Source: Buddleja alternifolia
Lineage: Eukaryota; Streptophyta; Magnoliopsida; Lamiales; Scrophulariaceae
Reading direction: 5' to 3'
Length of the DNA: 64,000 bases
NCBI GenBank assembly: GCA_019426215.1
Contig: CM033396.1
Span: 34,462,503 to 34,526,502 of the forward strand
Below the pieces are notes generated by a model. The model was not told the origin of the DNA, did no database searches, and worked only from the letters and a program-made list of their open reading frames with translations. The position numbers and the translations under genes were made by a program. Positions 11,036-23,170 of this stretch are shown piece after piece (the stretch's first letter is position 1; every line of letters starts with the position of its first letter).

Positions 11036-11587
11036 TGATGTGGGCCAAAAATGTCTAAGGGCATTATGGCAATTTAGCACGTCACCGGCTCGGGTCGGGG
11101 CATCTCCCGCGGATTAAAGTCCGCGGTTAATATACTAGTCAAGCCTAAAAAGGGCTGACGATCCATTACGAATACTAAAGCTGTTTATTAGCTTAAAAGT
11201 AATAATAATAGGTCTATTGGGCTACTGACAAAGTAAAGCCCACGACCCATAACCCATTTCTAGCTCCCTATAAATACCTCAAAGGGGCTGGAAAAGGCTC
11301 ATGATCTGCTCTCCCCACCAAAAAGAGTGCTAGAGAGAAAGCAGCTGAGTATCATATAAGACTACCTACTCCCCCAATAAAGAATGACTGGCCATTGAGA
11401 GTAACCCATCGTCGAGCTACGAATAGACTTGATCCCAGCTATCTGGGTACGTAGGCAGCTCTCCATAGTCGAGTGCAGTCTATAAATCCACCAATCCCCG
11501 CCTAGTTTGTCATGTGTTGAATCGGTTTCTTCACCCCACGTGGTCAATCACGTGACAAATATCATCTAACGAATTTTGACATCATCA
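11036..11587 (+). repeat. 3' LTR of the gag-protease element
   Basis: It is preceded by the polypurine tract GGGAGTGGGGGGCATA at 11020-11035, begins TGATGTGGGCC and ends GACATCATCA. It aligns with the 5' LTR over its full length with one indel and about 34 substitutions by eye. The flank GTAGT follows directly. Confidence 0.9.
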
Positions 11588-11985
11588 GTAGTCTTTTTTT
11601 CTATTATTATTATTTTTGTTTCTCAATTAGCAATAGTAGCATGGTTTTACTCAAGATCATTCAACGTGCCTACATTTGAACATTAATGCATTCTTCGCAA
11701 AATCAAAATAGGTTGACACAGATAACGCTTTCCTTTTTGTTTGATTCACTACCATTGAATCATCTTTTCCATTTATAGAAAATGTATGTAGTGTTTCTTT
11801 TTATTATTATTATTTTTGTTTCTCAATTAGCAATAGTAGCATGGTTTTACTCAAGATCATTCAACGTGTCTACATTTGAACATTACTGCATTCTTCGCCA
11901 AATCACAATAGGTTGACACAGATAATGTTTTCCTTTTTGTTTGATGCACTACTATTGAATCATCTTTTCCATTTATAGAAAATGT
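11588..11985. repeat. Tandem duplication with 200 bp period
   Basis: Copy 1 (11588-11787) and copy 2 (11788-11985) both start GTAGT, include CTCAATTAGCAATAGTAGC and end near TATAGAAAATGTA. They differ at a handful of positions. The gypsy-type element's right target duplication is the first five bases of copy 1, and the same GTAGT begins copy 2. No coding potential. Confidence 0.85.
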
Positions 11986-14949
11986 AGGAGAAGTAAATGT
12001 GCCAATGTATTGCTCATAGGATACTTTTGGTCCCACATGTTTAATGTTAATATCAATTTAGTCCCTCATATTTAAATCATGCCTTCAGCATCTCTAGTGT
12101 TCGTATTTGGTTTCATTTAAATTTTTTTTGGACATCTTTATTCTTAAATGTGAGAATGTATTGCTCATATGAAAGGACTTGAGTGAAACCAAGTTTAAGG
12201 GTAAATATATTTTAAAAAATATTAAATTAAATTAAATTAGAACGTTATCGATGCTAAACTCACAAATTAAACATGCAGGATTCAAGTCATACTTACAGCA
12301 AATGACGTTACCCCTAATATAAATGATATATATAAACTTGTAAGCACATAACCCTTTAACAAATATAACATAATTAAAGATTAAGAAAGAGCTAATGGAT
12401 ATCTAATTAACGAAATATAGACATTAAGCTAATTTCTAAAAAGAATAATTGACTAAAAACTCACAATAAAATGATGTGTGAATATACTATTGATATATTA
12501 TTAAAAAGTTAGTATGAGTCTGTCAAAAAATATATCATTAAATAAATGGGCTTTCACTATAATATCAAACATATACATAGAAAATTATCATTTGTATGTT
12601 TTTTGTAATGATCCTCAATTTTCTCCTTCAATGCAATATTTATTTAATTAATTAAAAAATTAAATATAAATTGTGACTCTGACCATAATATATATTTTTA
12701 TCGTAAATTTGTCCTTTTCAAGTTCAAGCAAATTAAGTTTGCTTTTATCTTCCTTTTTCTGCTGATGAAGAACTTGTAGTGTTCTTACATTACTTTACAT
12801 CTGATAATTATCTATAGTAATTATGTTGTGTAGTCTTAATATTTATACAGGTTACTATTGTAGATATCTTAAAGAGTAAAATATGATTTACTACATTGAA
12901 CAATATCCATTGCAACAACCCTCCCCCCCCCCCCCCCCTCAACCCCACCCTCCAAAAAAATAATTTTTTTTATATCATTTACCCCCTTCTTTATTATGTA
13001 AATTGTCTCAGACATTACTTTTATGTTTACTATTTCTTTTTTCTTTTTACTTCTTACAAATTCTTTAATTAAATAAAAAAAGGTGAACCTATTAACCTCT
13101 AACTGCAATATTGTTCTATTTTATTTATTGGTCTTAATTAACCACATTATGCAGTTAGATTTAAAGAAAAATCAAGAGACGTAACTTGATATCTTTATCT
13201 TAAAATGGTATACATGTAATATATTAAGAAAACACTCAGTTTATATTTTCAATATTTTACTTTCAACACGTGCAAGATTTGAAAAGCAAAATCTCAATAG
13301 TTATATTTTTAATTTTTAATTTATTTTTAGAAAAAAAAGTGTCTTACGGCCTGTTACAGACTACTCCTAGCCACAAATTGTGGCCAACAACTAAATAATA
13401 AATTAGAACATTGTAACTATTGCCAATTTTATCTATAAAACTTCATATAAGCATGATACATATAAGCATAATATGAAAATAAACATATTTTTATTCACTA
13501 ACAACTCGCTTAATTAGTGGATTCATATTTTATCAGATGTTTGCAAATCAATATTTATCCGCTTATGGTTTCCTTAGAAATATTTACACATAACTTTTCA
13601 ACATAAAGTCCAAGCTATTAATTTTGTGTAGAAGTCTTTTTTTTGTTTTTGCTAATTATCTTGTGTAGAAGTCAATCCCAAAATTTCTTTATTCTAGTCA
13701 TGTTGGTTGTGGAGTATTAGGCAATGCTACGTTTAAGTGATTTGGGGTCATTTCATAAATATATGAAGTTAGAGTTTGTTTTCGTAATACACATAGATCT
13801 AGTTAGATGATTCAAAAAATAATAAAAAATAAAATAGACCTACTTAGCCATTAGGTGGCGAGGTTCTTGTATATTCTAATCTCACCGAAAACTTGTGAGA
13901 TTAGCATTACTAATATTTTTATTATTTGTGTTGATTTCACCTAACATTAAATTAGATTTTTTGAGGTAATTCGATTGTAGAGTCCTAATATAACTATATA
14001 TCTTATTATTGTAAATATCTGCAATTTATTATTATTATTATCTGTTTTTTTTTACTTTCTTGCACTTAAAAATTGAATTACATAAAAATATTTTAGGTAT
14101 ATCAAAAGTTTCAAAAACCACCCATATAGAGATAGAGATTATTTCAAGTTAATTCTCTTAATTTCATTATGAAGATTGAGATCATTAGCGAACTCAAGCT
14201 CCTTTAGTTGTTCAATTTTAACTCAATAAATTCGACCTAGATCAAACCAAATGGTAGCGCGCCGAGGATGAACTTCATATGGCATGACCATTATACGGAC
14301 ATAGAGCCATGAAAACTTTACAACAAAATATTTGGACTGGTAAAAGTGGAAAAATATCCTTAAAAATGCAAGGCACGCACTGAGTTCAAGTGGAGTGAGA
14401 TATCTTGCTAAACCTGATTTTTTTTTTCATTATCATAAAATTAACTATAATGATCATCATATATAATAGATAAATTGAAGTAAAATATGTTGTCTTTACC
14501 TTTGATATCTTTATCATATCAAGTAATGAATAGAAAATATATACTATTATTATTATTGTTATAATTATTGTTATCGTTATTATTATTATTATCATCATCA
14601 TTTTATTTAATTTACAAGAACATTCGTATTGACTCAGTTCAAAATTAATTATGTTGATTATCAAGTATATACGAATCGAATCACACACCGTACCAAAAGA
14701 AGAATTTGTACTTTATTATTCAAAATTGTTGTATAACCCTAACTAAATCGTATCAAGCTAATAGTATATTAAATGCCCATCAACCACATCACAATTTCAC
14801 GAACTAAACAAATTAAAGGGAACCAAACGTTAATTAAATATGCAATATATGTTGATCTCTTAATTCTTACAGTAATATTCTTGGTCATCTTTAGAATCGG
14901 CCGATTACGATACATCTCAATCATTCATTTGTCACCATATGGAGCAATA
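11986..14949. other. AT-rich intergenic spacer
   Basis: No gene, RNA or element boundary was recognised. Notable only for a run of 16 consecutive C at 12923-12938 and an ATT/ATC-rich trinucleotide tract at about 14545-14605. The open frames here are short and composition-driven. Confidence 0.5.
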
Positions 14950-15602
14950 TGTTGGAAATAAGCTTTAAAATTTCTTTAACTTATTACTTATTTTCAACAT
15001 TTTATTTTTTATCATAATGTGCCATTTTAATTTATATTTATTTTAGACTAATGACCTCATTAAACCTTATTTTATGAGATATTTGACCACTTTAATTTTT
15101 TCATTAGTGGGCCTAATTATATTGTGATTATGATGCTTTTATTACATTGTTAGTGGTCCATTAAATCTTATAACGGTCATACTCTATTTTACTATATAAA
15201 GAGTTCATAGCTATTTTGATTGGCATAAGTAATACAAGTGAGATTATGAGTTCTTAAGATGATTTTCATTTTACTCCCACAAGAGTTTGTGTTTTGGCAA
15301 CGTGATGGTGGATTGGTTCCTAGTCTCCTCGAGGACGTGCACCCGAGATGAGACACCGTTGTGAGCTAATTAGTTTTATATTGGAGTCGTGATCAGCCGT
15401 CAGAACCTGCACGTAGGGAGGCAATCGTGACTTTAGAACAGTGACATTGTCGTGACTCTCCATTGCTCCAGCGTCATATTTACCGAGTTTTATGCTGTTT
15501 GATTTATATTTATATATTATGAAGTTATGATAATTCCATTGTATATATTGTTGAGATTATTTTATTATTCTATAAACACAAATCACAAAATTATTTATAA
15601 CA
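14950..15602 (+). mobile_element. Probable 5' LTR related to the second copia element
   Basis: The segment begins TGTTGGAA and ends TTATAACA, with a TATA-like ACTATATAAAG near 15190. It precedes a copia pol pseudogene in the same orientation. It contains a block at about 15383-15458 that is roughly three-quarters identical to a block in the LTR at 22568-23170. No clear PBS follows and no target duplication pairs the ends, so the exact limits are uncertain. Confidence 0.45.
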
Positions 15603-16599
15603 ATCTAAAGTAGTGATGGAATTTGTGTTCTAAAGTGATCTTTGGTGATAACACCAATTGAGTAAGCTTGTTTTGATTTGATATGAATAAGTGTCTATAG
15701 CATTATTTCTATTTATTTGCATTTTTATAATTAAGCATTATATTGTGTTCTTGAGACGAAATTTAGCTCTACTGTTTCAAGGGAAAATTAGGAAAATATT
15801 AGATTAAAATATATATATATTACTAGTGCATCTTTACGACTTATATATAATTTTATGTTTGAAATAATTGATCTTAGTTTCTGAAAGTGGCTTCTTGGGT
15901 GACTATATCAAATCTGATATTTCAGTTTAAGTAGATCCCGTTTACAAGTTTTAATTTTGCATAGTTTTTTGGTTGTACGTAGTTAATTCATCTATTTACT
16001 AAAATTATTTGAGATAATTATATATCTTAAGAAATCAGAATAGTTTTGTATTTAAATTAGGAAAACAGTTTAATTGTTGAAAAGGAAAACTTTGTAGTAT
16101 TGTCAGAAGCTTTAACCATTTTATCAAATTTTTATTTAAAATTACATATTAAGCTTCTGTTGTTAATTAGTGAAATTTTATTATCAGAATACTAAAAGAG
16201 GAATTTGCGAATTTGTATAAAACCAGGTTTTGAAAGTTGAAACTATTCTTGTTAACTTGAAATCATAAAATTTGTGATCGAGTATTTTGAAAAATAGAAG
16301 TTGAACTAATAATTGAGTTTTCAAGGCAAAAAGTCCTACCACCTTATTAAAAGTTTCTGTTATAACATTTTTTTAGATTGTAAAATTCATATTCTATTCT
16401 ATAGAAACATATTATAATTTGTCAAGTTACAGCAGAATCCTTGATATACATTAGACATCGAATTGTGAGGTGTCCTATGCACAATACTTGATCTCATAGT
16501 GCATAATTTATTATTGTTATTAAATTCAGCAATTAATTTAATTTGCTTGCTTCATTTTTGAGTACTTTTTGTTTTCTATATCATTATTGAGTAGTAGTT
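15603..16599. other. Non-coding leader region upstream of the copia pol pseudogene
   Basis: An AT-rich stretch without recognisable gag. In an intact copia element this is where the leader and gag would lie, so gag appears deleted or eroded. Near 16600 the sequence begins to read the gag-protease linker. Confidence 0.45.
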
Positions 16600-19500
16600 G
16601 GCACAATATATAAAAAGTCTTATAAGGATAAACAAGCTCAAGTCGATATGCTAGTAAAACAAGAATCATGTTCTAAGTTTGAGTGTATACCTTTATTAGT
16701 AAATTTCACTTACGAGAGTGATGATTGGTGGTTAGATTCAAGAGCTAATATACATGTTTGTTTTGATAAATTAAAATTTAAAACTTATGAGAATTTGGAT
16801 GGAGGAAATGTAACTTTAGGGAACAATAGTACTGCACCTATCTTAGGAATTGGAACGGTTGAATTAATAATGACATCTGAAAAAGCTTTAAGTCTTAATG
16901 ATGTTAGACATGTTCCCGATATTAGAAGAAATTTAGTTAGTGGATCATCTTTAGTACAACAAGGCTATAAACTAGTAATGGAAGCAAATAAAGTTGTCAT
17001 AACTAGGAAATATAATTTCATCGGAAAAGGTTATGTTTGTGAGGGCTTATTTAAATTGAATGTGATGAATGAAAATAAAACTCCTATGGCTTATAATATT
17101 GAGATTAGTGATTTATGGCATGGAAGATTAGGTCACATAAGCAAAAGAAAATTTGTGAGATTGATGGGTTTGAACTTGTTTCCTAAATCTCAAGTTGATA
17201 TTGACACTAAATGTGAAATTTGTGAACAAGCTAAACAACCTAAGAAACCTTATAAATTTGTTCAAAGAGATACAAATGGGTTAGAGCTTATACATAGTGA
17301 TGTTTGTGATTCAAATCAATCTCCTACAAGAGCTGGAAATAAATATTTTGTGACTTTTATAGGTGATTGTTCTAAATATTGTTATGTCTATTTGATAAAG
17401 ACAAAGGATGAAGTCCTAAATAGGTTTCAAATTTACAAAAATGAGGTTGAATATCAGATAGAGAATAAAATAAAAACTTTAAGGTCCGATAGAGGTGGGG
17501 AATATACTTCAAATGAATTTATAGAATTTTGTGAAAATCATGGGATAATACATGAGGTAACACCTCCATATTCACCTCAATCTAATGGTGTGGTTGAGAG
17601 AAAAAATAGAATTTTGATGGACATGGTTAATTCCATATGTTATTAAGTTCCGGAGCACCCGAGAACTTGTAGGGGGAAGTAATTTTGTCTTCTTGTTTTA
17701 TTCTTAATCGTGTGACGGTTAAGAGAAATGATAAAACTCCTTATGAATTGTGGAAAAATAGACCTCCTAGATTAGATATTCTACAAGTGTGGGGGTGTTT
17801 AGCTAAGGTAGCTATACCAGAACCTAAAAGAAAGAAAATAGGACCTAAAACGGTTGATGCTGTTTTTATTGGGCACGCTCAAGATAGTAGCGCTAACAGG
17901 TTCTTAGTGCTTAATTTTGAAGTTAGTGGAATTTTGAGTAATTCAATAATTGAAGCTAGGGATGCAACATACTTTGAGGATATATTTCCTTTTAAGACTA
18001 GAATTCCTAATACACCTTCAACTTCTAGTGTTCAACCTTTGACTAATATAGAGTCTACTAGTTCTAAGATTGAAATTCAACATGAGGATAGTTTTGGACT
18101 TAGAAGAAGTAAAAAAGGTAGGATTGAAAAGAATTTTGGTGAGGATTTCTATATGTTTTTAGTTGAAGGTGAACCTAAAACTTATGATGAAGCTATTTTA
18201 TCTTTAGATGCATCTTTTTGGAAAGAAGCCATAAATGATGAATACGAATCAATAATTCAAAATAATACTTGGTTCTTGTGTGATTTACCTCTTGGTAGTA
18301 AACCAATTGGGTGTAAATGGGTTTTTAAAAAGAAATTAAAACCTGATGGTAGTATAGATAAGTATAAAGTTAGGTTAGTAGCTAAAGGTTTTACACAAAA
18401 AGAAGGAATTTATTATTTTGATACTTACTCTCTTGTTGCTAGAATTTCGACTATTAGAACGTTATTAGCTTTGGCGTCAATTCATAATTTGATAATTCAT
18501 CAAATGGATGTAAAAACTGCTTTTCTAAATGGAGATTTAGATAAAGAAATATATATGAATCAACCTGAAGGTTTTTAAGTTAAAGGTCAAGAACATGAGG
18601 TTTGTAAATTAGTAAAATCCTTATATGGTTTAAAAACAAGCACCGAAACAATGGCACGAAAAATTTAATAGAGTTATAATTGATTATGGTTTTAATAGTA
18701 ATGGTCATGATAAATGTGTATATTCTAAAGAAGAACATGGCGAGCATGCAATACTTTGTTTATACGTAGATGATATCTTAATTTTTGGGACTAACTTAGA
18801 AATTATAGAAAATGTGAAAAAATATTTATCGATGAATTTTGATATGAAAGACATGGGAGAAGCTAATATTATTTTAGGAATGAAAGTAAGTAGAAGTGGA
18901 AAAGAAATTTTATTAGATCAAGCTACTGCTATAGAGTAAATGTTGAAAAAGTTTGGTTATTATAATAGTAAATCTGTTTCTACACCTTATGATTCTGGTA
19001 TACATTTGAAATTTTTTTTAGGAGAACCTATATCTCAGTTTAAATATTCTCAAATTATAGGATCTTTATTATATTTTTCAAATAGAACTAGACCTGACAT
19101 AGCCTATGTTGTTGCAAGGCTTAGTAGGTATACACATAACCCTAGTAGTGAACATTGAAATGCAATAGAAAGAGTCCTTAAATATCTTAGAGGAACTCTA
19201 GATTATTCTTTGTGTTATAATGGTTTTCCTAATGTTGTTGAAGGCTATAGTGATGCAAATTGGATCACTGACTCTACGGATATTAAATCTACTTCTGGAT
19301 ATGTGTTTATGCTCGGAGGCGCTACTATTATATGGGGTTCCAAAAGACAAACTATAATTTCGAGAAGTACTATGGGATCCGAGCTTATAGCGTTAGATAT
19401 TACTTGCACTAATGTTGAGTGGTTGGGAGATTTTTATGTGTATTCCACTTGTTGCTCAACCTATACCTGCTATTTATATTCATTGTGATTGAAGACCAGT

Positions 19501-19700
19501 TATTGAACTTGTGCAGCAGACACATTCAAATAAAAAGATGAACAAACACTTACAAGCGAGATACAAGTCTGTGAAAGCGCTATTGAAAAGAAACGTGATA
19601 TCACTCACTTTTGTGAAAAGTGAAAAAATATGGCCGATAATTTGACCAAGGGTCTATCCAAGAAGGGTGTAAATGAATCATTGAGGGGGATGGGCTTATG
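16600..19700 (+). pseudogene. Ty1/copia pol pseudogene (protease, integrase, reverse transcriptase, RNase H)
   Basis: The domain order is that of copia. The protease reads [12 protein letters not shown] at about 16728, where the catalytic Asp-Ser-Gly has become Asp-Ser-Arg. Integrase has the zinc finger HGRLGH...CEICEQ (about residues 156 and 189 of the frame starting at 16648) and the acidic residues of HSDVC, SDRGGEY and VVERK. Frame breaks at about 17640 and a TAG at about 17670 interrupt it. Reverse transcriptase continues as NNTWFL, WVFKKK and MDVKTAFLNGDL. A stop at 18577 and a small insertion near 18640 follow, then LYVDDILIFG at about 18760. RNase H has YSDANW and a Gly-Ser-Glu-Leu box near 19380, and the tail reads ADNLTKGL at 19632. 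Gag is missing. The copy is dead but only moderately decayed. Confidence 0.93.
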
Positions 19701-20929
19701 CCCACAAGGGAGTCACCAACGGGAGTTTCCCAACCTTTGTGATTGGGGATCCCATGAAGAAGGTTCAATGGGTAAAAACAACTCGTAAAGCGTGACTCAT
19801 ATAAGTTTATATAGCACAAAACTAAGGAAAGTATCTGAGAGATGCATCCTTCCCATCCCTATGATGATAGTGCTAAATTTGTGTGATGTTAAGGTTGGGC
19901 TTTGCCCTTAATGAGACCAAAGCGGGATTTCCGTGGGGTATAAGTCACACATACCCTTGGAGGACTCACCTAATTGAGAGTTGTCATGAGGCCGTGGCTA
20001 TGGGTTTGGGCAAACCCTAGAGACTCTCATGAGAATCAAGATATTGCGCATGGCCATTAATAGTGCAACCCGCTACGAACTACAAAACCAAAACTCAGTA
20101 CTTTGTGTGTGACATATTGAAAATTGGCTAAAGGGACCTAATTCAAGGCCATGGATTCCTCAAATTGAAATTGTCAACACTAAATGTAGGCTTAAGCCCA
20201 GAAGGCTCCTACTCCTATTTTTACGCCTTAATTTTAAGAATCCAATATGAAGAAGAAGAAGAAGAAGAAGAAATAGAGCAGTCGCGAATCACGTCTGTAG
20301 AATTCTTGGCTCGAATCTTCCTTGAGGTAACGGTGAAAACTATTACTTTCTTTTGTGATGTCTTATTCTCTAAATTTTCTATTTCGGAGAGTGTAGTAGA
20401 AGGTTATAACAGATTATGAATGTAAGTAAATACTGTCCTTTGGTTCCGGTTACAAAAGAGGGAGAGTTATGAAAGTGCAATTTCAAACAAGGGAATTGAT
20501 GGCATGACGTTTAATACGGGTGAAGAATGACTTAACGCCACATACATCGAGAACAAGAATTAGATGTTTATATACACTACTGCATGCGTAGGACATAGAC
20601 GCAAGAGGATTATATTATTTTTATGGAGAAAAGGAAATTAAATGAGGAGACACTAAGAATATATTATACAACTCTCAATTATTCATCAAATAGAAATGCA
20701 CTGCCATCATTGTGGGATTTGAATTAAATGGAGGAACTGGTCGGTTCTTTTGCAAACAAAGATTGTAGCAGACATGAAAGTAGTGATAGTGGGTTCGATT
20801 AGACCCCGTTGTATGATGTACCCATTTTGTTAATTAACCAAGAGATTTAAGGTATATTATAAACGAATTTATGATTATTACTTCCATTTGGTTAGATTGG
20901 CGTGGAACTGCGTAGGATATTTTTTTGGC
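19701..20929 (+). other. 3' non-coding region after the copia pol pseudogene
   Basis: Small hairpins such as GGGCTTATGCCC and GGGCTTTGCCC and a GAA repeat (about 20248-20272) occur. No polypurine tract followed by a matching LTR could be found directly after the coding part. It may be the element's own 3' untranslated region, separated from its LTR by later insertions. Confidence 0.4.
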
Positions 20930-22047
20930 GAGTAAAGGCCTAGTCCATGTAATTAACTTGAGGTAAGTGACCATTCATTTTTTTAGTTTACATAAACTCA
21001 TATATGTAGTATTTTGGGGGGTGTGTGTAATTTTCGTAACTAGGATCGTGCAAGCTTAAATATGTATTGATTTGCGAAAACATGAATATGATTTGAGATT
21101 TTTTTTGAGTATGGAATTGAAAAGTGAAAAATATGATTTCATTTATGTGATAGCATGGTCTTGAAAATGGGATTGTTGTGGGGATAGTTCTGAAAACGTG
21201 ATTTTTGTGGAGGTAGTTTTGAAAACCCGTGGTTGAGATTAATATGACATTGACTATTCCGGAATAAGCGATGGAAAGTCGTGACCTTTTTTTGGGTATG
21301 AGGGTTGGTCAGTGACCCAGGATAGGGGGGTGATGCCTATCTCAATGACCCAGTGTAGGGGGTTGAAGCCTACACTAGTGACCCTATACAGGGGGGTGAA
21401 ATCTGTACTAGTGACCCGAGACAGGGGGTTAAACCTGTCCCTGACCAATGTTGGCTTATGTGTTGGTTTTAAATGGTAAAGATTCGTGTCGTATTGGCTG
21501 TTTATTTAAAGTAAATCTTTTCAACTATTGTTGTTGCTATCGTGATATTGTTTTGAACTTAAAATTATTGTTTCTTCTAAATAAAAGGAATAATAGTTAT
21601 TTTTGCTTGCTTGATCAGACTAGTTAGATGTTAGAGTTGTTTACTGGGCCGTCAAACTCATACTTTTATTAACATTCTTTTTCAGATACCCAGAATTAGT
21701 GGAAAGGAGAATTTTTTACGTCGGTTGACCAAGTCTCGAGGAGGTCGACTTAGAAGTTTCTTTATCGCTTTTAGTTAAATTCGAGTCGGTTAGACTTATT
21801 AATTTTGAATCTTTTGGATTTAGAGTCTTATTTATGAGAATCGCATTTATCTGACTGTACGAGAGATTTTTATTTTTCATTGGAGAATTGAGTTATTTTT
21901 TAAAGTTGATAGTGGATTTAGTAATATCGTATTACATATATTTTTAGGTATAGATGCTCTATACTAATGTTATTGTTGGGTTTGCCTTGCAGGCTTTTGG
22001 GATAAGCTTGCGGCGGTTGTCATGGTCCCGAGGCTCGGGGTGTGACA
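20930..22047 (+). mobile_element. LTR of a gypsy-type element (start undefined) with PBS just downstream
   Basis: The segment ends GGCTCGGGGTGTGACA at 22047 and is followed after seven bases by TGGTATCAGAGCC (22055-22067), complementary to the initiator methionine tRNA and the standard PBS of many plant gypsy and copia elements. A GGTTGTCATGGTCCC tract before the end is typical of chromovirus-like LTR ends. The TG start could not be fixed. No gag or pol follows. Confidence 0.55.
21300..21445. repeat. Four diverged tandem repeats of about 35 bp within the LTR
   Basis: Units built on GTGACCC, then a short variable part, AGGGGG and TGAAGCCT occur four times in a row. Each unit's first half is partly complementary to its second half (for example TGTAGGGG...CCTACA), so each could fold into a small stem. 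Confidence 0.7.
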
Positions 22048-22054
22048 ATTTTAG

Positions 22055-22067
22055 TGGTATCAGAGCC
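22055..22067 (+). promoter_or_regulatory. Primer-binding site for initiator tRNA-Met
   Basis: TGGTATCAGAGCC matches the complement of the 3' end of plant initiator methionine tRNA. It sits seven bases after the LTR end GTGACA, as in many plant LTR retrotransposons. Confidence 0.7.
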
Positions 22068-22279
22068 GCTCACTAGTCGGAATATCGGAAGCTAAGTGCT
22101 ACACGGGGCAAAGTGCTACACGTTGCGGGAGCCACCTCTTGAGGCTGCGGCGCAAAGTGCTACGCTCATGGGAGCCACTTCTTGAGCCCGTGAAAGCCAC
22201 CGCTAGAGTCTTAATGCCTGGTGACGGGTCCTGGACAGTGTCACGTCGCGACGAGGACGTTGCGTTTTGAAGGTGGGGG

Positions 22280-22479
22280 TGATTTTGAGGCCCCCTAGTT
22301 TGGCATCCCATATAGGAAAAATGTGGGATATTTGAATCGTATATAAAGTGAGCCAAAGAATTCAAGTGTAACAATGGATATCCATTTTGGACCGTGGTTT
22401 AAATGTCCAACTCAAGGTTACGTCAGTGGGTTCAGAGGCACGCTTCGCATCCAACGAGTCCGGGGCTCGGGGCGTGACA
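22280..22479 (+). mobile_element. Short LTR-like terminal repeat of about 200 bp
   Basis: A purine tract AGGTGGGGG (22271-22279) precedes a segment starting TGATTTTGAGGCCCCC and ending GGCTCGGGGCGTGACA. The last 16 bases nearly repeat the end of the LTR at 22047. A TATA-like CGTATATAAAGTGAG lies near 22339. With the PBS at 22055 this gives a short PBS-to-polypurine interval of about 220 bp, as in a miniature (TRIM-like) or internally deleted element. A matching 5' LTR of the same length is not evident. Confidence 0.5.
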
Positions 22480-22567
22480 CCTATTGCATAGTACAATATT
22501 ACCCTCTTATATCTTATATTATTTCAAATAGTATTTTATTTAAAGAAGTTTAAACCTTGTGGGGGAT

Positions 22568-23068
22568 TGTTATAATTTATTTGTAAGATTTAAAACTTTT
22601 TTATTTTATTTTCAATATTCTTGTAACTCCTAGTCAAAGATATCATGTCTTATGTTACAAAATATTTACACCTATGATTGTTATATATGGAGGTTATTAG
22701 CAATTTAAAATTGGTCTTTAATATGTTTTATAACTCCAATATTTTGTGCCTATAAAAGGGTGACTTTTCCTAGCTTTTTAAACAACAAAAACTCTAGAAT
22801 ACTTCACTCTCTTAAAATACTCTCTCACTCTCTTACAAAATACATATACATTAGAGTTGCATAATTTTGAGGTCAATTTGAGTGGTTAAGTTCATTCGTC
22901 TCATTGTGAAAGTGCTCACAATAGGAGATTTGCATCGTGTATTTGGGTTTTTATCTTGGAGTGGTGACAAGCCGTCGGGACCCACACGTAGGGAGACATC
23001 ACTACTTTAGGATAGCGACTTCGTCGTGACTCCCAGAAGGACAGGCGTTCTTTAAATTTAATTTCTCG

Positions 23069-23102
<34 letters not shown>

Positions 23103-23170
23103 TACAATTGTGCTTCACTAATTTTGATTTGATTGTGATTTTGTAGGAACACAAATTCAAGATTCCAACA
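22568..23170 (+). mobile_element. Probable 3' LTR of a copia-type element
   Basis: It is preceded by the polypurine tract CTTGTGGGGGAT and runs from TGTTATAATTT to GATTCCAACA (603 bp). A TATA-like CCTATAAAAGGG occurs near 22750, followed by a CT-rich leader. It shares a conserved block at 22958-23033 with the LTR-like segment at 14950-15602. No equal 5 bp flanks were found, consistent with the 5' part of its element being lost. An AT dinucleotide tract of about 30 bp lies at 23070-23099. Confidence 0.65.
23070..23099. repeat. AT dinucleotide microsatellite
   Basis: About 14 consecutive AT units inside the LTR at 22568-23170. Confidence 0.95.

Larger units (their letters stand above)
4919..11587 (+). 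mobile_element. Complete non-autonomous Ty3/gypsy-type LTR retrotransposon (gag-protease only)
   Basis: A 6669 bp element bounded by two LTRs (4919-5471 and 11036-11587), each starting TGATG and ending CATCA. It is flanked by the perfect 5 bp target duplication GTAGT (4914-4918 and 11588-11592). By eye the LTRs differ at about 35 of 552 positions (about 6%), so it is not recent. Between them are gag and protease remnants, but no reverse transcriptase, RNase H or integrase motif was found. The rest is about 3.4 kb of non-coding repeats. It must have been copied by enzymes supplied in trans or have lost pol later. The gag and protease types fit the Tat/Ogre-like branch of gypsy elements, but this is inference. 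Confidence 0.88.

Noticed and set aside
12923..12938. Poly-C run as a structured regulatory site
   Set aside because: It is one homopolymer tract without the four spaced runs needed for an i-motif or G-quadruplex design; more likely slippage or sequencing-prone sequence.
12869..13108. 79-codon minus-strand frame with a glycine run
   Set aside because: The glycine run is the poly-C tract read in reverse; the rest is low complexity with no family signature.
14950..23170. A single complete copia element bounded by the LTRs at 14950 and 22568
   Set aside because: The two LTRs align only over one 76 bp block, so they cannot be the paired LTRs of one insertion, and unrelated gypsy-type LTR material lies between.
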